Notes: generated by a model not told the origin, from the sequence alone. Positions 51,841-61,689 are shown, counted from the first letter of the stretch. The stretch is DNA of 64,000 bases from Spirochaetia bacterium (GCA_021413825.1 JAIOPQ010000001.1:24319-88318), one strand, 5' to 3'. A program made the numbers and translations.

Positions 51841-53910
51841 ATGGGAATCAAGCAGGGTTGGAAAGCAAAAGCAGCGGCAAACGTTCTGCGCGGAATCAAG
51901 AAGGCAGTGAGCAATGCCGGCCCTCTGAGTAAGAATTTCCGCGCCATGCGCGAGGCTCGCGCCGTTCCCTCCGCTGCCAGGCCAACTCCAATAGCATCTC
52001 GGGGCGGAAAATACATCCCAGAACAAATCGCCATTGAACCCCTGGAAAACGAAAGCCTGGATGTCTGGGGTTTTAAGGATACAAGTTTTATTATCAACGA
52101 ACGGGGCAACGTGGAGCTATCTGGAACACGTTATGAACTGAGCGGCCAGGATCTGCCACGTTTACTGCCCTGGATCAATCGCACGCTTGGGCATACAATC
52201 GACGGGAAAGACATCAAGACCTCGCATTATCCAACCTTCATCGCAGAACCATTGTTAAACGCTGGCTTCATGAACGAAATTCGGACAGCGCTCGCGGAAG
52301 ACCAGGTTGTATTGGATGGCCCAATTCGCCTCCGCCATGGCCACGGACATACGCAGGAAGAAATGTACCTAATCAAGTACGGAAAGATGTTACGAATTCC
52401 TGATGCCGTACTGTTTCCCACGGAAGAATCGCACGTAACTAGAATCGTCGAGGCTGCACAAAGACACAACGTTTGCATTATTCCATTCGGCGGCGGCACA
52501 AACGTAACCGACGCCCTGCGCTGCCCGGAAAATGAAACACGCATGATCGTGTCTGTGGATATGCGCAAGATGAACCGTGTGCTCTGGATTGATCCTGTCA
52601 ATCGTATGGCATGCATTGAAGCCGGTGCCGTGGGCCGCCATATTACTGAATCCCTTTCAAAGCATGGATTTACCATGGGCCATGAGCCTGACAGCATGGA
52701 ATTCTCCACTCTGGGCGGCTGGATAGCCACACATGCAAGTGGAATGAAGAAAAATAAGTACGGGAATATTGAAGGAATCGTACTGGATGTTCGAGTGGTA
52801 ACGACGTCTGGAATCCTTTCGCGGCCGTCCGCACTACCTCGCGAGTCTATCGGCATCGATCCCAGGCTCTGGTTGCTGGGTTCTGAGGGAAGCCTTGGAA
52901 TCGTTACATCAGCAATTGTAAAACTCTTCCCACTTCCCCCGGAACGCCATTATGGCTCGGTTGTGTTCTCTGAATTTGAACACGGCGTAGAATTCATGTA
53001 TGAGCTGGCACAGCAAAGCACACGCCCGGCAAGCGTACGCCTTATGGATAATGTTCAGTTTCAACTGGGCCAGGCGTTGAAGCCCGCTGCAGAGGAAACC
53101 CAATGGGAAATTAGAAAAGCCAAGTTACAGAAATTCTTTGTTACAACCGTGAAAGGATTCGATCCGGATCGAATGGTTGCATGTACACTCGTGTTCGAAG
53201 GCACTCAAGAGGAAGTGGCGGCTCAGGAGCAAATGGTTTACTCCATTGCAAGAAAGCATGCCGGGTTAAAGGGTGGGTCGGAAAACGGACAGCGAGGATA
53301 TCAGCTAACGTTTGGGATTGCCTATATTCGCGATTTCATGATGAATCATCATCTGATTGCAGAATCATTTGAAACATCAGTCCCGTGGACCAACGTTGTA
53401 AAACTCTGTGCAAACGTTAAACGGCGTATCAATGAAGAACACGCAAAAAGAAACCTCCCAGGTCGTCCTGTCGTCACATGCCGCGTTACCCAGATTTACG
53501 ATACTGGTGCCTGCATTTACTTCTATTTTGCATTTTATGCAAAGGGAGTAAACGATCCATCCGAAGTCTTCAAGGAAATCGAACATGCGGCCCGCGAGGA
53601 AATTCTAAACTCAGGCGGATCTTTATCGCATCATCACGGCATCGGCAAGCATCGCCGGGATTTTATTCCTGAAATCATGTCTGATGCAATGGTAGAATGG
53701 AAACGTTTGCAAAAAACCGCTCTCGATCCCATGAATATCTTTGGTTCCCGAAACGGTCTTCCTGATATAGAACCATCATCCGCTTCGCGTTCTGTTGAAA
53801 CATTTTCGCCCAATCCAGTCACATCTGCTGCTGGATCCCATTCTCCTGGAATCTGGGCCAGATTTGTCCTTTTCATTAAGCGGATTTTTAGCAAGCGAGG
53901 TAACGCATGA
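51841..53910 (+). CDS. Alkylglycerone-phosphate synthase (AGPS)-like FAD enzyme
   Basis: About 689 residues from MGIKQGWKAKAAANVLRG, where GAGGA lies five bases upstream; the track start (51685) would place the gene start before the candidate promoter. After a basic N-terminal region, LDVWGFKDTSFIINERGNVELSGTRY begins the AGPS part. The FAD (PCMH) domain has VCIIPFGGGTNVTDAL and the striking GHEPDSMEFSTLGGWIATHASGMKKNKYGNIE, close to eukaryotic AGPS. GGSLSHHHGIGKHRRDF is the active-site His motif. The enzyme exchanges the acyl chain of acyl-DHAP for a fatty alcohol, making the ether bond of ether lipids. It is ATGA-coupled to an SDR gene. Confidence 0.88.
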   Translation: MGIKQGWKAKAAANVLRGIKKAVSNAGPLSKNFRAMREARAVPSAARPTPIASRGGKYIPEQIAIEPLENESLDVWGFKDTSFIINERGNVELSGTRYELSGQDLPRLLPWINRTLGHTIDGKDIKTSHYPTFIAEPLLNAGFMNEIRTALAEDQVVLDGPIRLRHGHGHTQEEMYLIKYGKMLRIPDAVLFPTEESHVTRIVEAAQRHNVCIIPFGGGTNVTDALRCPENETRMIVSVDMRKMNRVLWIDPVNRMACIEAGAVGRHITESLSKHGFTMGHEPDSMEFSTLGGWIATHASGMKKNKYGNIEGIVLDVRVVTTSGILSRPSALPRESIGIDPRLWLLGSEGSLGIVTSAIVKLFPLPPERHYGSVVFSEFEHGVEFMYELAQQSTRPASVRLMDNVQFQLGQALKPAAEETQWEIRKAKLQKFFVTTVKGFDPDRMVACTLVFEGTQEEVAAQEQMVYSIARKHAGLKGGSENGQRGYQLTFGIAYIRDFMMNHHLIAESFETSVPWTNVVKLCANVKRRINEEHAKRNLPGRPVVTCRVTQIYDTGACIYFYFAFYAKGVNDPSEVFKEIEHAAREEILNSGGSLSHHHGIGKHRRDFIPEIMSDAMVEWKRLQKTALDPMNIFGSRNGLPDIEPSSASRSVETFSPNPVTSAAGSHSPGIWARFVLFIKRIFSKRGNA

Positions 53911-54701
53911 GATTCTTTTACAAGGACAAAACATTTGTTGTGACCGGCGCAAGCTCCGGGATTGGTCGCGAACTGACAAGTCTGCTGATTTCAATGGGCG
54001 CAAAGGTAATCGCTGTGGCCAGATCGCAGGATAAGCTTGAATCACTTAAAGAGGACGTAGATTCCTCCAATCTGATAATTATGACAGGCGACGTAACCAT
54101 TGAAGCAGACTGCAAGAAAGCAATCGACCTGTGCCTGCCAAACTTTGGAAAGCTGGATGGGATTATTCACAATGCAGGGGTTAGTATGCGCGCAACCGCA
54201 GAAGAAGCGGATATGAAAGTGTATGAATCCTTGATGGCCATTAACTTCTATTCAATGGTTTACCTCTATAAGAACGGAATTCAGTTACTCAGGCAATCCC
54301 AGGGGCACCTGGTTGGCGTTTCAAGCATGATGGGGCTTTTCTCCACGCATTTACGCTCGGCGTATTGCGCAAGCAAGCATGCATTGCATGGATATCTCGA
54401 TAGCATCCGCCTTGAAAACATGGAATCAGGTGTCCATGTCATGACCGTAGTTCCGGGATTTGTCAAAACTAATATCACCAAGAACGCACTCACAGCCAAC
54501 GGAAGCGTTCGCGGCGAAGACAGCACAAATACGGAAGGTGGACTGGAGCCGGAAGAAGTAGCAATGAGTATCCTTGAAGGCCTCGTGAAACGCAAGCGCG
54601 ATGTAATCGCCTCCAGACCAAAGGAAAAAGTCGGATTATTCCTCAGCAAGTGGGCGCCTAACGTTCTGGACAAGATTCTTTCAAGTTCGCATGTAACCTG
54701 A
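53907..54701 (+). CDS. Short-chain dehydrogenase/reductase, coupled to AGPS
   Basis: 264 residues. TGASSGIGRELTSLLISMG is the NAD(P) binding motif, IHNAGV the conserved Asn-Ala-Gly, and the catalytic Ser-Tyr-Lys is in GVSSMMGLFSTHLRSAYCASKHALHGYLDSIR, a form typical of the DHRS7/AYR1-like group. In ether-lipid synthesis the keto group of alkyl-DHAP must be reduced, and the ATGA overlap with the AGPS gene makes this SDR the natural candidate; that is inference. It could also reduce fatty aldehyde or another keto lipid. Confidence 0.85.
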   Translation: MRFFYKDKTFVVTGASSGIGRELTSLLISMGAKVIAVARSQDKLESLKEDVDSSNLIIMTGDVTIEADCKKAIDLCLPNFGKLDGIIHNAGVSMRATAEEADMKVYESLMAINFYSMVYLYKNGIQLLRQSQGHLVGVSSMMGLFSTHLRSAYCASKHALHGYLDSIRLENMESGVHVMTVVPGFVKTNITKNALTANGSVRGEDSTNTEGGLEPEEVAMSILEGLVKRKRDVIASRPKEKVGLFLSKWAPNVLDKILSSSHVT

Positions 54702-54780
54702 AGCTCAAGCGACCGGGTTGTTCGGCAGCCGCAGGCGAAATTGAGCTGCCCCGATCTGTTCGCTTACGGGTCGAGAACGC

Positions 54781-54795
54781 GGCCGGCTGGCGGCC
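54781..54795. terminator. GC-rich hairpin in convergent gap
   Basis: GGCCG (54781-54785), five bases, CGGCC (54791-54795). It lies in the 119-base gap between the SDR gene (plus) and the hydrolase gene (minus), which also holds AGCTCAA/TTGAGCT arms (54702-54708 and 54741-54747) and GGCAGC/GCTGCC arms (54724-54729 and 54745-54750). A terminator or repeat element is likely. Confidence 0.4.
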
Positions 54796-54820
54796 CTCCC
54801 CTCCGAATACTGTGTATCGC

Positions 54821-55660
54821 CTAACGTCCGTATTTCTTGATAAACTTGAATATTTCTTCGTATACTTTGAGGCGGCTGGTTTCGTTTAGAATTTCGTGGT
54901 AGAGGCCCGGGTATGGTACCCAGAATTTCTTTTCAGACCCAATATCTTCGTAGAAGCGACGAGAGGCGTCAATGTTTACAATTCTATCGGCCATACCCTG
55001 GAGCACGATTGCCGGGAGCTTGATGAGCGGGGCTCGCGAGAGCGCGCGCGAATGCGCGAGGGTTACTTCAGAAAACCAACCACTCGTTGCAGTCTTGAAT
55101 ACTGTGGGATCGTTTGCGTAGAGCTGCGCAATCTTCTGATCGTGTGTGAGTAAATTCGAATCAATTCCAGTTGGAATTGAAAGTGTGGGAGCAATGCGGG
55201 CGACAAAATTCCCCATATTACGCTTCCAGTTTGGAAAGTCCGGAGGCAGTCCCAGGAATGGCGCACTAAAGACGGCGCATTTCAGTTTGATGGGAGATGG
55301 ATTTTCCTCAAGGAAGCGAGCGGCTATGAGCCCACCATGTGAATGGCTGCCCAATGTGGTTGGCAACTTTGAAAAATTCTGCCTGGCCCAATGCAAGAAT
55401 GTAGAACAATCGAGCGAATACTCGGAGAAATCGCTTACATGGCCCCGTCGACCCTCTGAATCTCCATGGCCGCGAACGTCGATGGCTGCAAACGCAACGC
55501 GCTCCTCATTCATCCATTTGGCAAAATGTGCGTATCGGCGGCGATGCTCGGCAAATCCATGAATCCACAGCAGCAACTGTTTGGGTCGTTTGGGCTCCCA
55601 GATTGTTCCTGTGAGCTTCAGCCCATCCTGAGCCTTGATATGAATTGTAGTTTCCGCCAT
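54821..55660 (-). CDS. Monoacylglycerol lipase-like alpha/beta hydrolase
   Basis: 279 residues. KQLLLWIHGFAEHRRRYAHFAKWM gives the oxyanion HG motif and FAAIDVRGHGDSEGRRGHVSDF is typical of the MGL/PldB group. The nucleophile elbow reads LGSHSHGGLIA: the usual GxSxG is SxSxG here. The acid is probably in IVLQGMADRIVNID and the His in YPGLYHEILNE. It probably cleaves monoacylglycerol or lysolipids; next to the AGPS-SDR genes it may act on ether lipids. Confidence 0.87.
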   Translation of the reverse strand: MAETTIHIKAQDGLKLTGTIWEPKRPKQLLLWIHGFAEHRRRYAHFAKWMNEERVAFAAIDVRGHGDSEGRRGHVSDFSEYSLDCSTFLHWARQNFSKLPTTLGSHSHGGLIAARFLEENPSPIKLKCAVFSAPFLGLPPDFPNWKRNMGNFVARIAPTLSIPTGIDSNLLTHDQKIAQLYANDPTVFKTATSGWFSEVTLAHSRALSRAPLIKLPAIVLQGMADRIVNIDASRRFYEDIGSEKKFWVPYPGLYHEILNETSRLKVYEEIFKFIKKYGR

Positions 55661-55686
55661 ACGTCGGATTGAAATCGTTTCACCTC

Positions 55687-56814
55687 ATGACAAGCAAACT
55701 TCGAGTCGCAGTAGTCCATGACTGGCTTACTGGTATGCGTGGGGGCGAGGCTGTCCTTGAAGGAATACTTAAACTCTATCCGGATGCAGATCTCTTTACT
55801 CTGTTGCACAACAAAGGAAGCGTGAGTGAATTCATAGAGAATCGTGTCATACGCACATCATTCATTGATCGTTTACCGTTCAAAAAATCCAGCTATAGGA
55901 ACTATCTTCCATTGTTCCCTACTGCAATTGAAACATTTGAGTTTAGAAACTATGATCTAGTAATCTCAAGCTCGCATTGTGTTGCCAAGGGTGTACTCGT
56001 ACCCCCTGGAGTTCCCCATATTTGTTTTGTTCACAGCCCCATGCGATACGTCTGGGATATGACGGGCGATTATTTTCCTTATACTAACATGGACGGGAGT
56101 CCAGGCGGATTCTTTAGCCGTTGGGTATTTCCCTTTTTTGCAAACTACCTTCGCATGTGGGACTCTGCGAGCGCTCCACGCGTCGATCGGTACATTTGCA
56201 ATAGCCAGTTCGTTGCAGAACGCCTCCGCCGATATTATGGTATGCCAGCCGGAGTTGTGCATCCACCTTGCTTTGCCTCGGCACCCAGAATTCCAAAGTC
56301 ACAACGCGAAGACTTCTTCCTGGTCGTTAGTGCGCTGGTGCCATATAAGCGAATCGATTTAGCCCTTGATGCGTTTAAACATCTGGGTCCTGATTTCAAA
56401 TTAAAGATCGTGGGAAAGGGACCAGAATTGAAGCGACTGAAAACACAGGCTCCGACAAACGTAGAATTCCTGGGATCGGTGTCGCGCGAAGAGATTTCCA
56501 GGCTTTATGCCAGCGCAAAGGGCCTTATATTTCCAGGAGTTGAAGATTTTGGAATTGTTCCGGTGGAAGCGCAGTACTACGGATGTCCGGTGGTGGCGCT
56601 TGCAAAAGGTGGAGCACTTGAGACTGTAACTGCGAAGACGGGGATTTTCTTCAACGAGCAGTCCATAGAATCGCTGAGCGAGGCAGTTCGTCGCTGCGCC
56701 GATAACAAATTCATCCCTGCGGACTTCCAAAAAAACGTATCCCATTTCAGCGAAGCTGTGTTCCTTACGAAAATGAGGCAGGAGATTGGAAAACTTCTGC
56801 GCCAGAGAAAATGA
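55687..56814 (+). CDS. Glycosyltransferase family 4
   Basis: About 375 residues from MTSKLRVAVVHDWLTGMRGGEAVLEG (residue 7 of the track ORF; the track TTG start at 55669 cannot be excluded). The C-terminal domain has VVSALVPYKRIDLALDAFKHL, LKIVGKGPELKRL and the donor-binding GLIFPGVEDFGIVPVEAQYYGCPVVALAKGGALETV (EX7E type). It resembles GT4 enzymes of cell-surface polysaccharide synthesis. The sugar is unknown. It is ATGA-coupled to a metallophosphoesterase. Confidence 0.88.
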   Translation: MTSKLRVAVVHDWLTGMRGGEAVLEGILKLYPDADLFTLLHNKGSVSEFIENRVIRTSFIDRLPFKKSSYRNYLPLFPTAIETFEFRNYDLVISSSHCVAKGVLVPPGVPHICFVHSPMRYVWDMTGDYFPYTNMDGSPGGFFSRWVFPFFANYLRMWDSASAPRVDRYICNSQFVAERLRRYYGMPAGVVHPPCFASAPRIPKSQREDFFLVVSALVPYKRIDLALDAFKHLGPDFKLKIVGKGPELKRLKTQAPTNVEFLGSVSREEISRLYASAKGLIFPGVEDFGIVPVEAQYYGCPVVALAKGGALETVTAKTGIFFNEQSIESLSEAVRRCADNKFIPADFQKNVSHFSEAVFLTKMRQEIGKLLRQRK

Positions 56815-57875
56815 AGATCATTTACGTAACCGACATTCACGATGCGCTCAAAGAATTGCGCGTCCTACTTTCCACCACAGAGGCTGACCTGTATTTACTT
56901 TCCGGCGACATCTTGTACAAAGCATTCTATGATGAGACCAACACCTACGATTTTGTCTGTCTCCAGGAAGACTTCTACACTCTGTTGAAATCCATTCCCG
57001 AGAAGTTGTATCCCTATGATTTCGCGACCGATATACTCCGTTTCCCGGACAGGTACGCAGAATTCGCAAAAACACCACGCGGTGAGCCAATCGACCTCGT
57101 AGCAAAGGCTTCAGAGTATCGCAGGCTTTTTCAGATAGCAACAAAGACAATGAAAGAGAAGTACGATTTAATCGAAGGTCTCATTCAAAAATACGGAAAC
57201 GCTGAATGCCTATTACTTCCTGGAAATTACGACATCGACTTACGTTATACGGCATTGAGTGGACGGTCAATCCATCATGCGCAACGAGGCTTCCAGGGTC
57301 TTAGAATTGCTGGATACGGCGGGGCACCTGTTGCAACGTCAGGGATCCCGGAGAAACTGGCAGTTGTTTTTCATGAACGCATTGTAGATGGCGTCCTGTA
57401 TTCCGATCCAGAAACGTATTTCGATGAGGTGAAACCGGAAATTTGTGTGATCCACAATCCAGCTTACGGTTACTTTGATCGAATTCCTGCCATGGGCCAC
57501 ATGGGTTCGCAAGGAATTCGTAATCATCTTGACTCACACTCTCCTCTACTTGTCGTTTCAGGCCACGTGCACGAGGACTACGGAATTGCGCGCAAGAACG
57601 GAACAATTCTTTTGAACCCTTCCAATTTCGGTGGGGTCGATTCGCTTGAAGGCTATCAGGCTGGTGGAACCTACGCGGAAGTGTATCTGGAAGATAAAGT
57701 AATCAAACAGGTTCGGCTCATGCACTTAAATGATCAAACCAATCGTGCTCTCATTGATGTTAAGGTCGATGAAGAAGGTCTACACGAAACAATTCTTCCA
57801 GGTGCACAGGATGGTTGTCCGCTCGACCTTTCTGTGTTTATCCGCGACAGTAGCGGAAGGCCGGCGCAAAGATGA
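56811..57875 (+). CDS. Calcineurin-like metallophosphoesterase
   Basis: 354 residues. Metal-binding motifs are IIYVTDIHDALKEL (DxH), LLSGDILY (GD), LLLPGNYDID (GNxD, with Tyr in place of the usual His) and LLVVSGHVHEDYGI (GHxH). A helical insertion of about 90 residues separates the second and third motifs. It is ATGA-coupled to the GT4 upstream and the nucleotidyltransferase downstream. The substrate could be a nucleotide-sugar, a phospholipid or a nucleic acid; the context favours a joint role with the GT4. Confidence 0.85.
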   Translation: MKIIYVTDIHDALKELRVLLSTTEADLYLLSGDILYKAFYDETNTYDFVCLQEDFYTLLKSIPEKLYPYDFATDILRFPDRYAEFAKTPRGEPIDLVAKASEYRRLFQIATKTMKEKYDLIEGLIQKYGNAECLLLPGNYDIDLRYTALSGRSIHHAQRGFQGLRIAGYGGAPVATSGIPEKLAVVFHERIVDGVLYSDPETYFDEVKPEICVIHNPAYGYFDRIPAMGHMGSQGIRNHLDSHSPLLVVSGHVHEDYGIARKNGTILLNPSNFGGVDSLEGYQAGGTYAEVYLEDKVIKQVRLMHLNDQTNRALIDVKVDEEGLHETILPGAQDGCPLDLSVFIRDSSGRPAQR

Positions 57876-58573
57876 TTCCTCCATTTGCAGATCATCCGCT
57901 GGTCAATGAATTCAATGACCTCAAGAAGTATTTTCGCCAGCATGAAACAGTCGCTTCCAGAAATAGAATTTTACAGTTCAGATCCTTTGCGCGAGTGATT
58001 GCAGAGGCCGGTCTTCCCGTCGGCTTCGATGTGATGGGGTCGGTCAACTTTGGCCTTGCGACTGAAACATCAGACGTGGACCTTGTACTCTATATTATTT
58101 GCGAAGATGGATACGACGGTGAGTGCCCATCACCTAAATGCAGAACACAGCAGCACGTTGAGAATCTCCTGATTCACACGTGGATTCGCGGCATGTCAGA
58201 ATCGCCCTATCCTGTTCAGATCGTTGACTGCATTAACCTCAATCTGCTTGAGCGTGATCTCAAGCGCGGAGATCCTGAATCGCCAGTCTTGCTGCGTTTT
58301 GCTTTCTATCGCAGCGTTTGTCGGGGCGTGAATGCTAGATTGCTCCGTCCCTATCACACGGCCTTAATGGACAACCCTGAACTTGTGGAAAAGATGAAGC
58401 CCTATCTTTGGAGTCTTTTTGACGAACTCGTAAAGAGCTCCAAACATAATTATTCCATCCAGAAATATCAAGAGCGCCTAACGCAGCTCGGCGTGCGAAT
58501 TCCTGCCAGCATGATATCGACCATTCGTGTTCACCTGGACCAAAGTCGTAAACACCTGGGAGATGGAATTTAA
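57872..58573 (+). CDS. Nucleotidyltransferase-fold protein
   Basis: 233 residues. [23 protein letters not shown] contains the GS...DxD signature of the DNA polymerase beta superfamily (minimal nucleotidyltransferase type), and the third acidic residue is probably in VQIVDCINL. The C-terminal half is helical and not assigned. Its ATG overlaps the phosphoesterase stop (ATGA). It could nucleotidylate a protein, lipid or sugar. I do not recognise the exact family. Confidence 0.75.
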   Translation: MIPPFADHPLVNEFNDLKKYFRQHETVASRNRILQFRSFARVIAEAGLPVGFDVMGSVNFGLATETSDVDLVLYIICEDGYDGECPSPKCRTQQHVENLLIHTWIRGMSESPYPVQIVDCINLNLLERDLKRGDPESPVLLRFAFYRSVCRGVNARLLRPYHTALMDNPELVEKMKPYLWSLFDELVKSSKHNYSIQKYQERLTQLGVRIPASMISTIRVHLDQSRKHLGDGI

Positions 58574-60024
58574 AGAATGTAGCGGGATAGGTCACGATCT
58601 TCGGTGATCGGCCGCATACGCTCTTGTACAAACGTTCGGTCGATTCGAATGTTGCGTTTATCTGCTGCTAGATCCGGGGCGTTAAACGAAATCTCTTCGA
58701 GCAATCGCTCCATGATCGTATGCAGGCGACGCGCTCCGATATTCTCTGTTTCTTCGTTTATGCGATGCGCAAAGAGTGCCAGCTCATCAAGCCCATCCTC
58801 TGCAAATTCAATATGAACGCCTTCTGTATCAAGGAGAGAAACAGCTTGCTGCGTGAGCGAATTGCGCGGACCAACAAGGATCTGTCTAAAATCTGATTCA
58901 GTAAGCTTCTCCAGTTCAACTCGGATCGGGAAACGACCCTGTAACTCCGGAATTAGATCTGATGGCTTGGATTGATGGAATGCACCGGCGGCAATGAAGA
59001 GAACGTGATCTGTTTTCACTGGACCGTGCCGCGTTGTAATAGTTGCACCTTCAACGATTGGAAGAAGGTCACGCTGCACACCTTCGCGCGATACATCAGG
59101 GCCTGCGCCAGAATGCTTTCCACAGATCTTGTCCATCTCATCGATAAATACAATTCCAGTCTGCTCCGTGCGGCGAATGGCTTCACTGATTACCCGATCC
59201 TGATCGACGAGCCTTTCAATTTCTTCATTCAGCAAAATCTTTCTGGCTTCAGAGATTGGGATGCGACGCTTCTTGTTTTTCTTTGGCATCAGGTCGCCGA
59301 GCATATTCTGCATCTGCATATCGATCTCTTCCATGTTATGGCCCGACAATACCTGAACCATGGGCGACGGAGCAGAAGCAACATCCAGTTCGACTTCGCG
59401 GTCTTCGAGGGATCCCTCGGTTAGTTTCTGCCGCATCAATTCGCGCGCGCGATTTCTACGATCGCTCTCTTCCGGATCAACCGGCTGCGATTTAACTTTT
59501 TCTTCTTCAATTCCGGTTTGAACGCGCGAACCAAGCGATGACAGATTTGCTACTAGATCAGAGAATCCGCCAGAGTTAGAATCTGATTTACTGTTTCCGG
59601 AAGGAAGTAGCAAATCAAGCAAACGATCCTGGGCTGCAGTTTGAGCCTCCGTTTCAACCCTGGCTCTGAATTCTTTTTTAACGAGCGAAATGGCCGTGTT
59701 CAATAGATCGCGCACCATTGATTCCACATCGCGACCAACGTAACCAACCTCGGTGTACTTTGTAGCTTCCACCTTGATAAAAGGAGCATGCATTAGCCGC
59801 GACATGCGGCGGGCAATTTCAGTTTTTCCACAGCCAGTAGGACCTATCATCAAAATATTCTTTGGCACAATTTCTTCCTGCATGTCTTCCGGAAGTTTTC
59901 TGCGACGGATACGATTGCGAATCGCAATCGCAACTGCTTTCTTGGCCTGGGTCTGCCCTACAATATACCGGTCCAGCTCTGCTACGATTTGCGAAGGGGT
60001 AAGTTGGTCAAGATCGCCTGTCAT
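58570..60024 (-). CDS. hslU: ATP-dependent protease ATPase subunit HslU
   Basis: 484 residues. [31 protein letters not shown] begins the HslU-specific part, [20 protein letters not shown] is Walker [13 protein letters not shown] Walker B, and the C-terminal [16 protein letters not shown] is the tail that docks into HslV. It unfolds substrates for HslV. Overlaps hslV by four bases. Confidence 0.97.
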   Translation of the reverse strand: MTGDLDQLTPSQIVAELDRYIVGQTQAKKAVAIAIRNRIRRRKLPEDMQEEIVPKNILMIGPTGCGKTEIARRMSRLMHAPFIKVEATKYTEVGYVGRDVESMVRDLLNTAISLVKKEFRARVETEAQTAAQDRLLDLLLPSGNSKSDSNSGGFSDLVANLSSLGSRVQTGIEEEKVKSQPVDPEESDRRNRARELMRQKLTEGSLEDREVELDVASAPSPMVQVLSGHNMEEIDMQMQNMLGDLMPKKNKKRRIPISEARKILLNEEIERLVDQDRVISEAIRRTEQTGIVFIDEMDKICGKHSGAGPDVSREGVQRDLLPIVEGATITTRHGPVKTDHVLFIAAGAFHQSKPSDLIPELQGRFPIRVELEKLTESDFRQILVGPRNSLTQQAVSLLDTEGVHIEFAEDGLDELALFAHRINEETENIGARRLHTIMERLLEEISFNAPDLAADKRNIRIDRTFVQERMRPITEDRDLSRYIL

Positions 60025-60557
60025 AGTTCCTCAATTGTGAGATTTCTGTTTGTGTAAATGCATATGTCGGCCGCAATTTCAAGCGAGCGTTGCACAATCT
60101 CTCGCGCATTCAAACTACTTGAAGTCATGAGCGCTCGAGCGGCGGAGAGTGCGTAGTTTCCGCCAGATCCAACCGCCAGAACCCCGTCATCCGGGGCTAT
60201 TACATCACCTGTGCCGCTAATCAAATACATTTCTTTCTGATCGGCAACGACAAGCATTGCTTCCAGGCGTCGTAGCATCCGATCCGTCCGCCATTCGCGA
60301 GCGAGTTCAACGGAGGCCCGACCGACATTATTTTGAAACTGCTCGATTTTCTTTTCAAATAGTTCCAGGAGCGTAAAGGCGTCTGCTGCCGCACCGGCAA
60401 AGCCGGTTACAATATCTCGCCCTGCAATTCTGCGCACTTTCTTGGCGCCGCTTTTCATAACCGTTGGCCCCAGGCTTACCTGACCGTCGCCTCCGATTAC
60501 AGTTTTGTTGTCCTTGCGCACGCAAAGAATCGTGGTGGAATGAAACTCAGTGGCCAT
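60021..60557 (-). CDS. hslV: ATP-dependent protease proteolytic subunit HslV
   Basis: 178 residues. The proteolytic core starts [37 protein letters not shown]; the catalytic residue is the N-terminal Thr, here preceded by a short MATEFHS leader, which would need processing, or the enzyme may use a different N-terminal residue as in Bacillus CodW. AAAAGG precedes the ATG. Order xerC-hslV-hslU matches the codV-codW-clpY cluster of Bacillus. Confidence 0.96.
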   Translation of the reverse strand: MATEFHSTTILCVRKDNKTVIGGDGQVSLGPTVMKSGAKKVRRIAGRDIVTGFAGAAADAFTLLELFEKKIEQFQNNVGRASVELAREWRTDRMLRRLEAMLVVADQKEMYLISGTGDVIAPDDGVLAVGSGGNYALSAARALMTSSSLNAREIVQRSLEIAADICIYTNRNLTIEEL

Positions 60558-60646
60558 AATCCTTTTTCTTTAACCACACGGACGGGAAAACCGTTTTCTG
60601 GATTCGCTTCGCAAATGAAGTAAGGCAAAAGTCCGGGAACCGGGAT

Positions 60647-61639
60647 TCAGGAACCCCTCGATTCCTGCGGAGTTTCTGAAGGTGTCTGGTGTTCGGCAGG
60701 ATTCGACCTGCCATGCGGATGTGATTGTCTGTACACATCTTTTAAGCGATCCTTCGAAACCCCGGTATAAATCTGCGTGCTTGCAAGGCTCTTGTGACCG
60801 AGCAATTCCTGAACTGCCCTGATATCCGCGCCTTCATTTAACAGATCGGTGGCCATGCTATGGCGAAACCTGTGCGGATGCAAATGCCTGGCCAGGCCAA
60901 GCTCGCGCTCAAGTCTCACCATATTTTTCCTAACGCCACGATCGCTCAGCTCTGTCCCATCTCGATTCACAAACAGCCGTGCAGTAACGGGATGAAATTC
61001 AGGACGGACTTCAAGATATTCGCGCAGGGCCTTTTGCGCCTGCACTCCGAGAAACACAATTCGTTCTCGCCTACCCTTCCCGAGTATCCTGAGGGCACTC
61101 AGGTCCTGGTTTGCTGAAATGTTTTCAAGGGAAAGCAATTCTGAAATCCGCATACCAGAAGAATACAGAATCTCCATGATAGCTCGATCTCTAATGAGCC
61201 GCTCATGCGCCAGATGACCCGTTGGTTTTGCTTCTTCAAGCAGACGACGCATTTCATCATACGGAACAAATCCAGGTAATTTGCGTTTGATGCGCGGCGG
61301 TCTAACATCCTTTGCCGGACTCTCCTGTAAGTGACCACGCAGGACAAGCATTGAATAGAAGGTACGGATGCTTGCGAGCTTTCTGCGCTGCGAACGTGCG
61401 TCTAGTTTGCGTTTCCTGATCTTTCCATCGGGACGCATACCGGCCCCGGTAATCTCAGCAAAGAAGCCTCGCAACTCGCGTTGCTGGATTCTATCGTAGA
61501 GTAGTTTGTTCGCTTCAAGATACAGAAAATACTCGCGCAAATCTGCCAGATACGCCCGCAAGGTATGAGGAGAGCGATTTCGCTCGATCGCCAGGTAATC
61601 CTCGAACTGTACAAGTAAGTTCAAATGCTCCGGGTGCAC
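60647..61639 (-). CDS. xerC: Tyrosine recombinase XerC/CodV-type
   Basis: 330 residues. The N-terminal SAM-like domain ([30 protein letters not shown]) precedes the catalytic domain with Arg in [13 protein letters not shown], Lys in [14 protein letters not shown], HxxR in [15 protein letters not shown] and His/Tyr in [15 protein letters not shown]. The full set of catalytic residues is present. It should resolve chromosome dimers at dif, with XerD elsewhere; the genomic position next to hslV supports this housekeeping role. GTG start; a short Pro/Ser-rich tail follows the Tyr. No integrated element is seen nearby. Confidence 0.93.
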   Translation of the reverse strand: MHPEHLNLLVQFEDYLAIERNRSPHTLRAYLADLREYFLYLEANKLLYDRIQQRELRGFFAEITGAGMRPDGKIRKRKLDARSQRRKLASIRTFYSMLVLRGHLQESPAKDVRPPRIKRKLPGFVPYDEMRRLLEEAKPTGHLAHERLIRDRAIMEILYSSGMRISELLSLENISANQDLSALRILGKGRRERIVFLGVQAQKALREYLEVRPEFHPVTARLFVNRDGTELSDRGVRKNMVRLERELGLARHLHPHRFRHSMATDLLNEGADIRAVQELLGHKSLASTQIYTGVSKDRLKDVYRQSHPHGRSNPAEHQTPSETPQESRGS

Positions 61640-61689
61640 ATTTTATCATCGGCAGATTTGATGTTGACGACAGAGGCAAAGCCGATGCC

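Noticed and set aside
54819-54826. GCCTAACG-like strings recur (also near 51692, 22013 and 63404), resembling integron attC core sites.
   Set aside because: No paired GTTRRRY box at the right distance, no integrase of the IntI type and several copies are inside conserved genes; the xerC gene is a housekeeping type.
60647-61639. Tyrosine recombinase as sign of an integrated mobile element.
   Set aside because: The gene is in the conserved xerC-hslV-hslU order, and no other phage or element genes or flanking repeats are visible.
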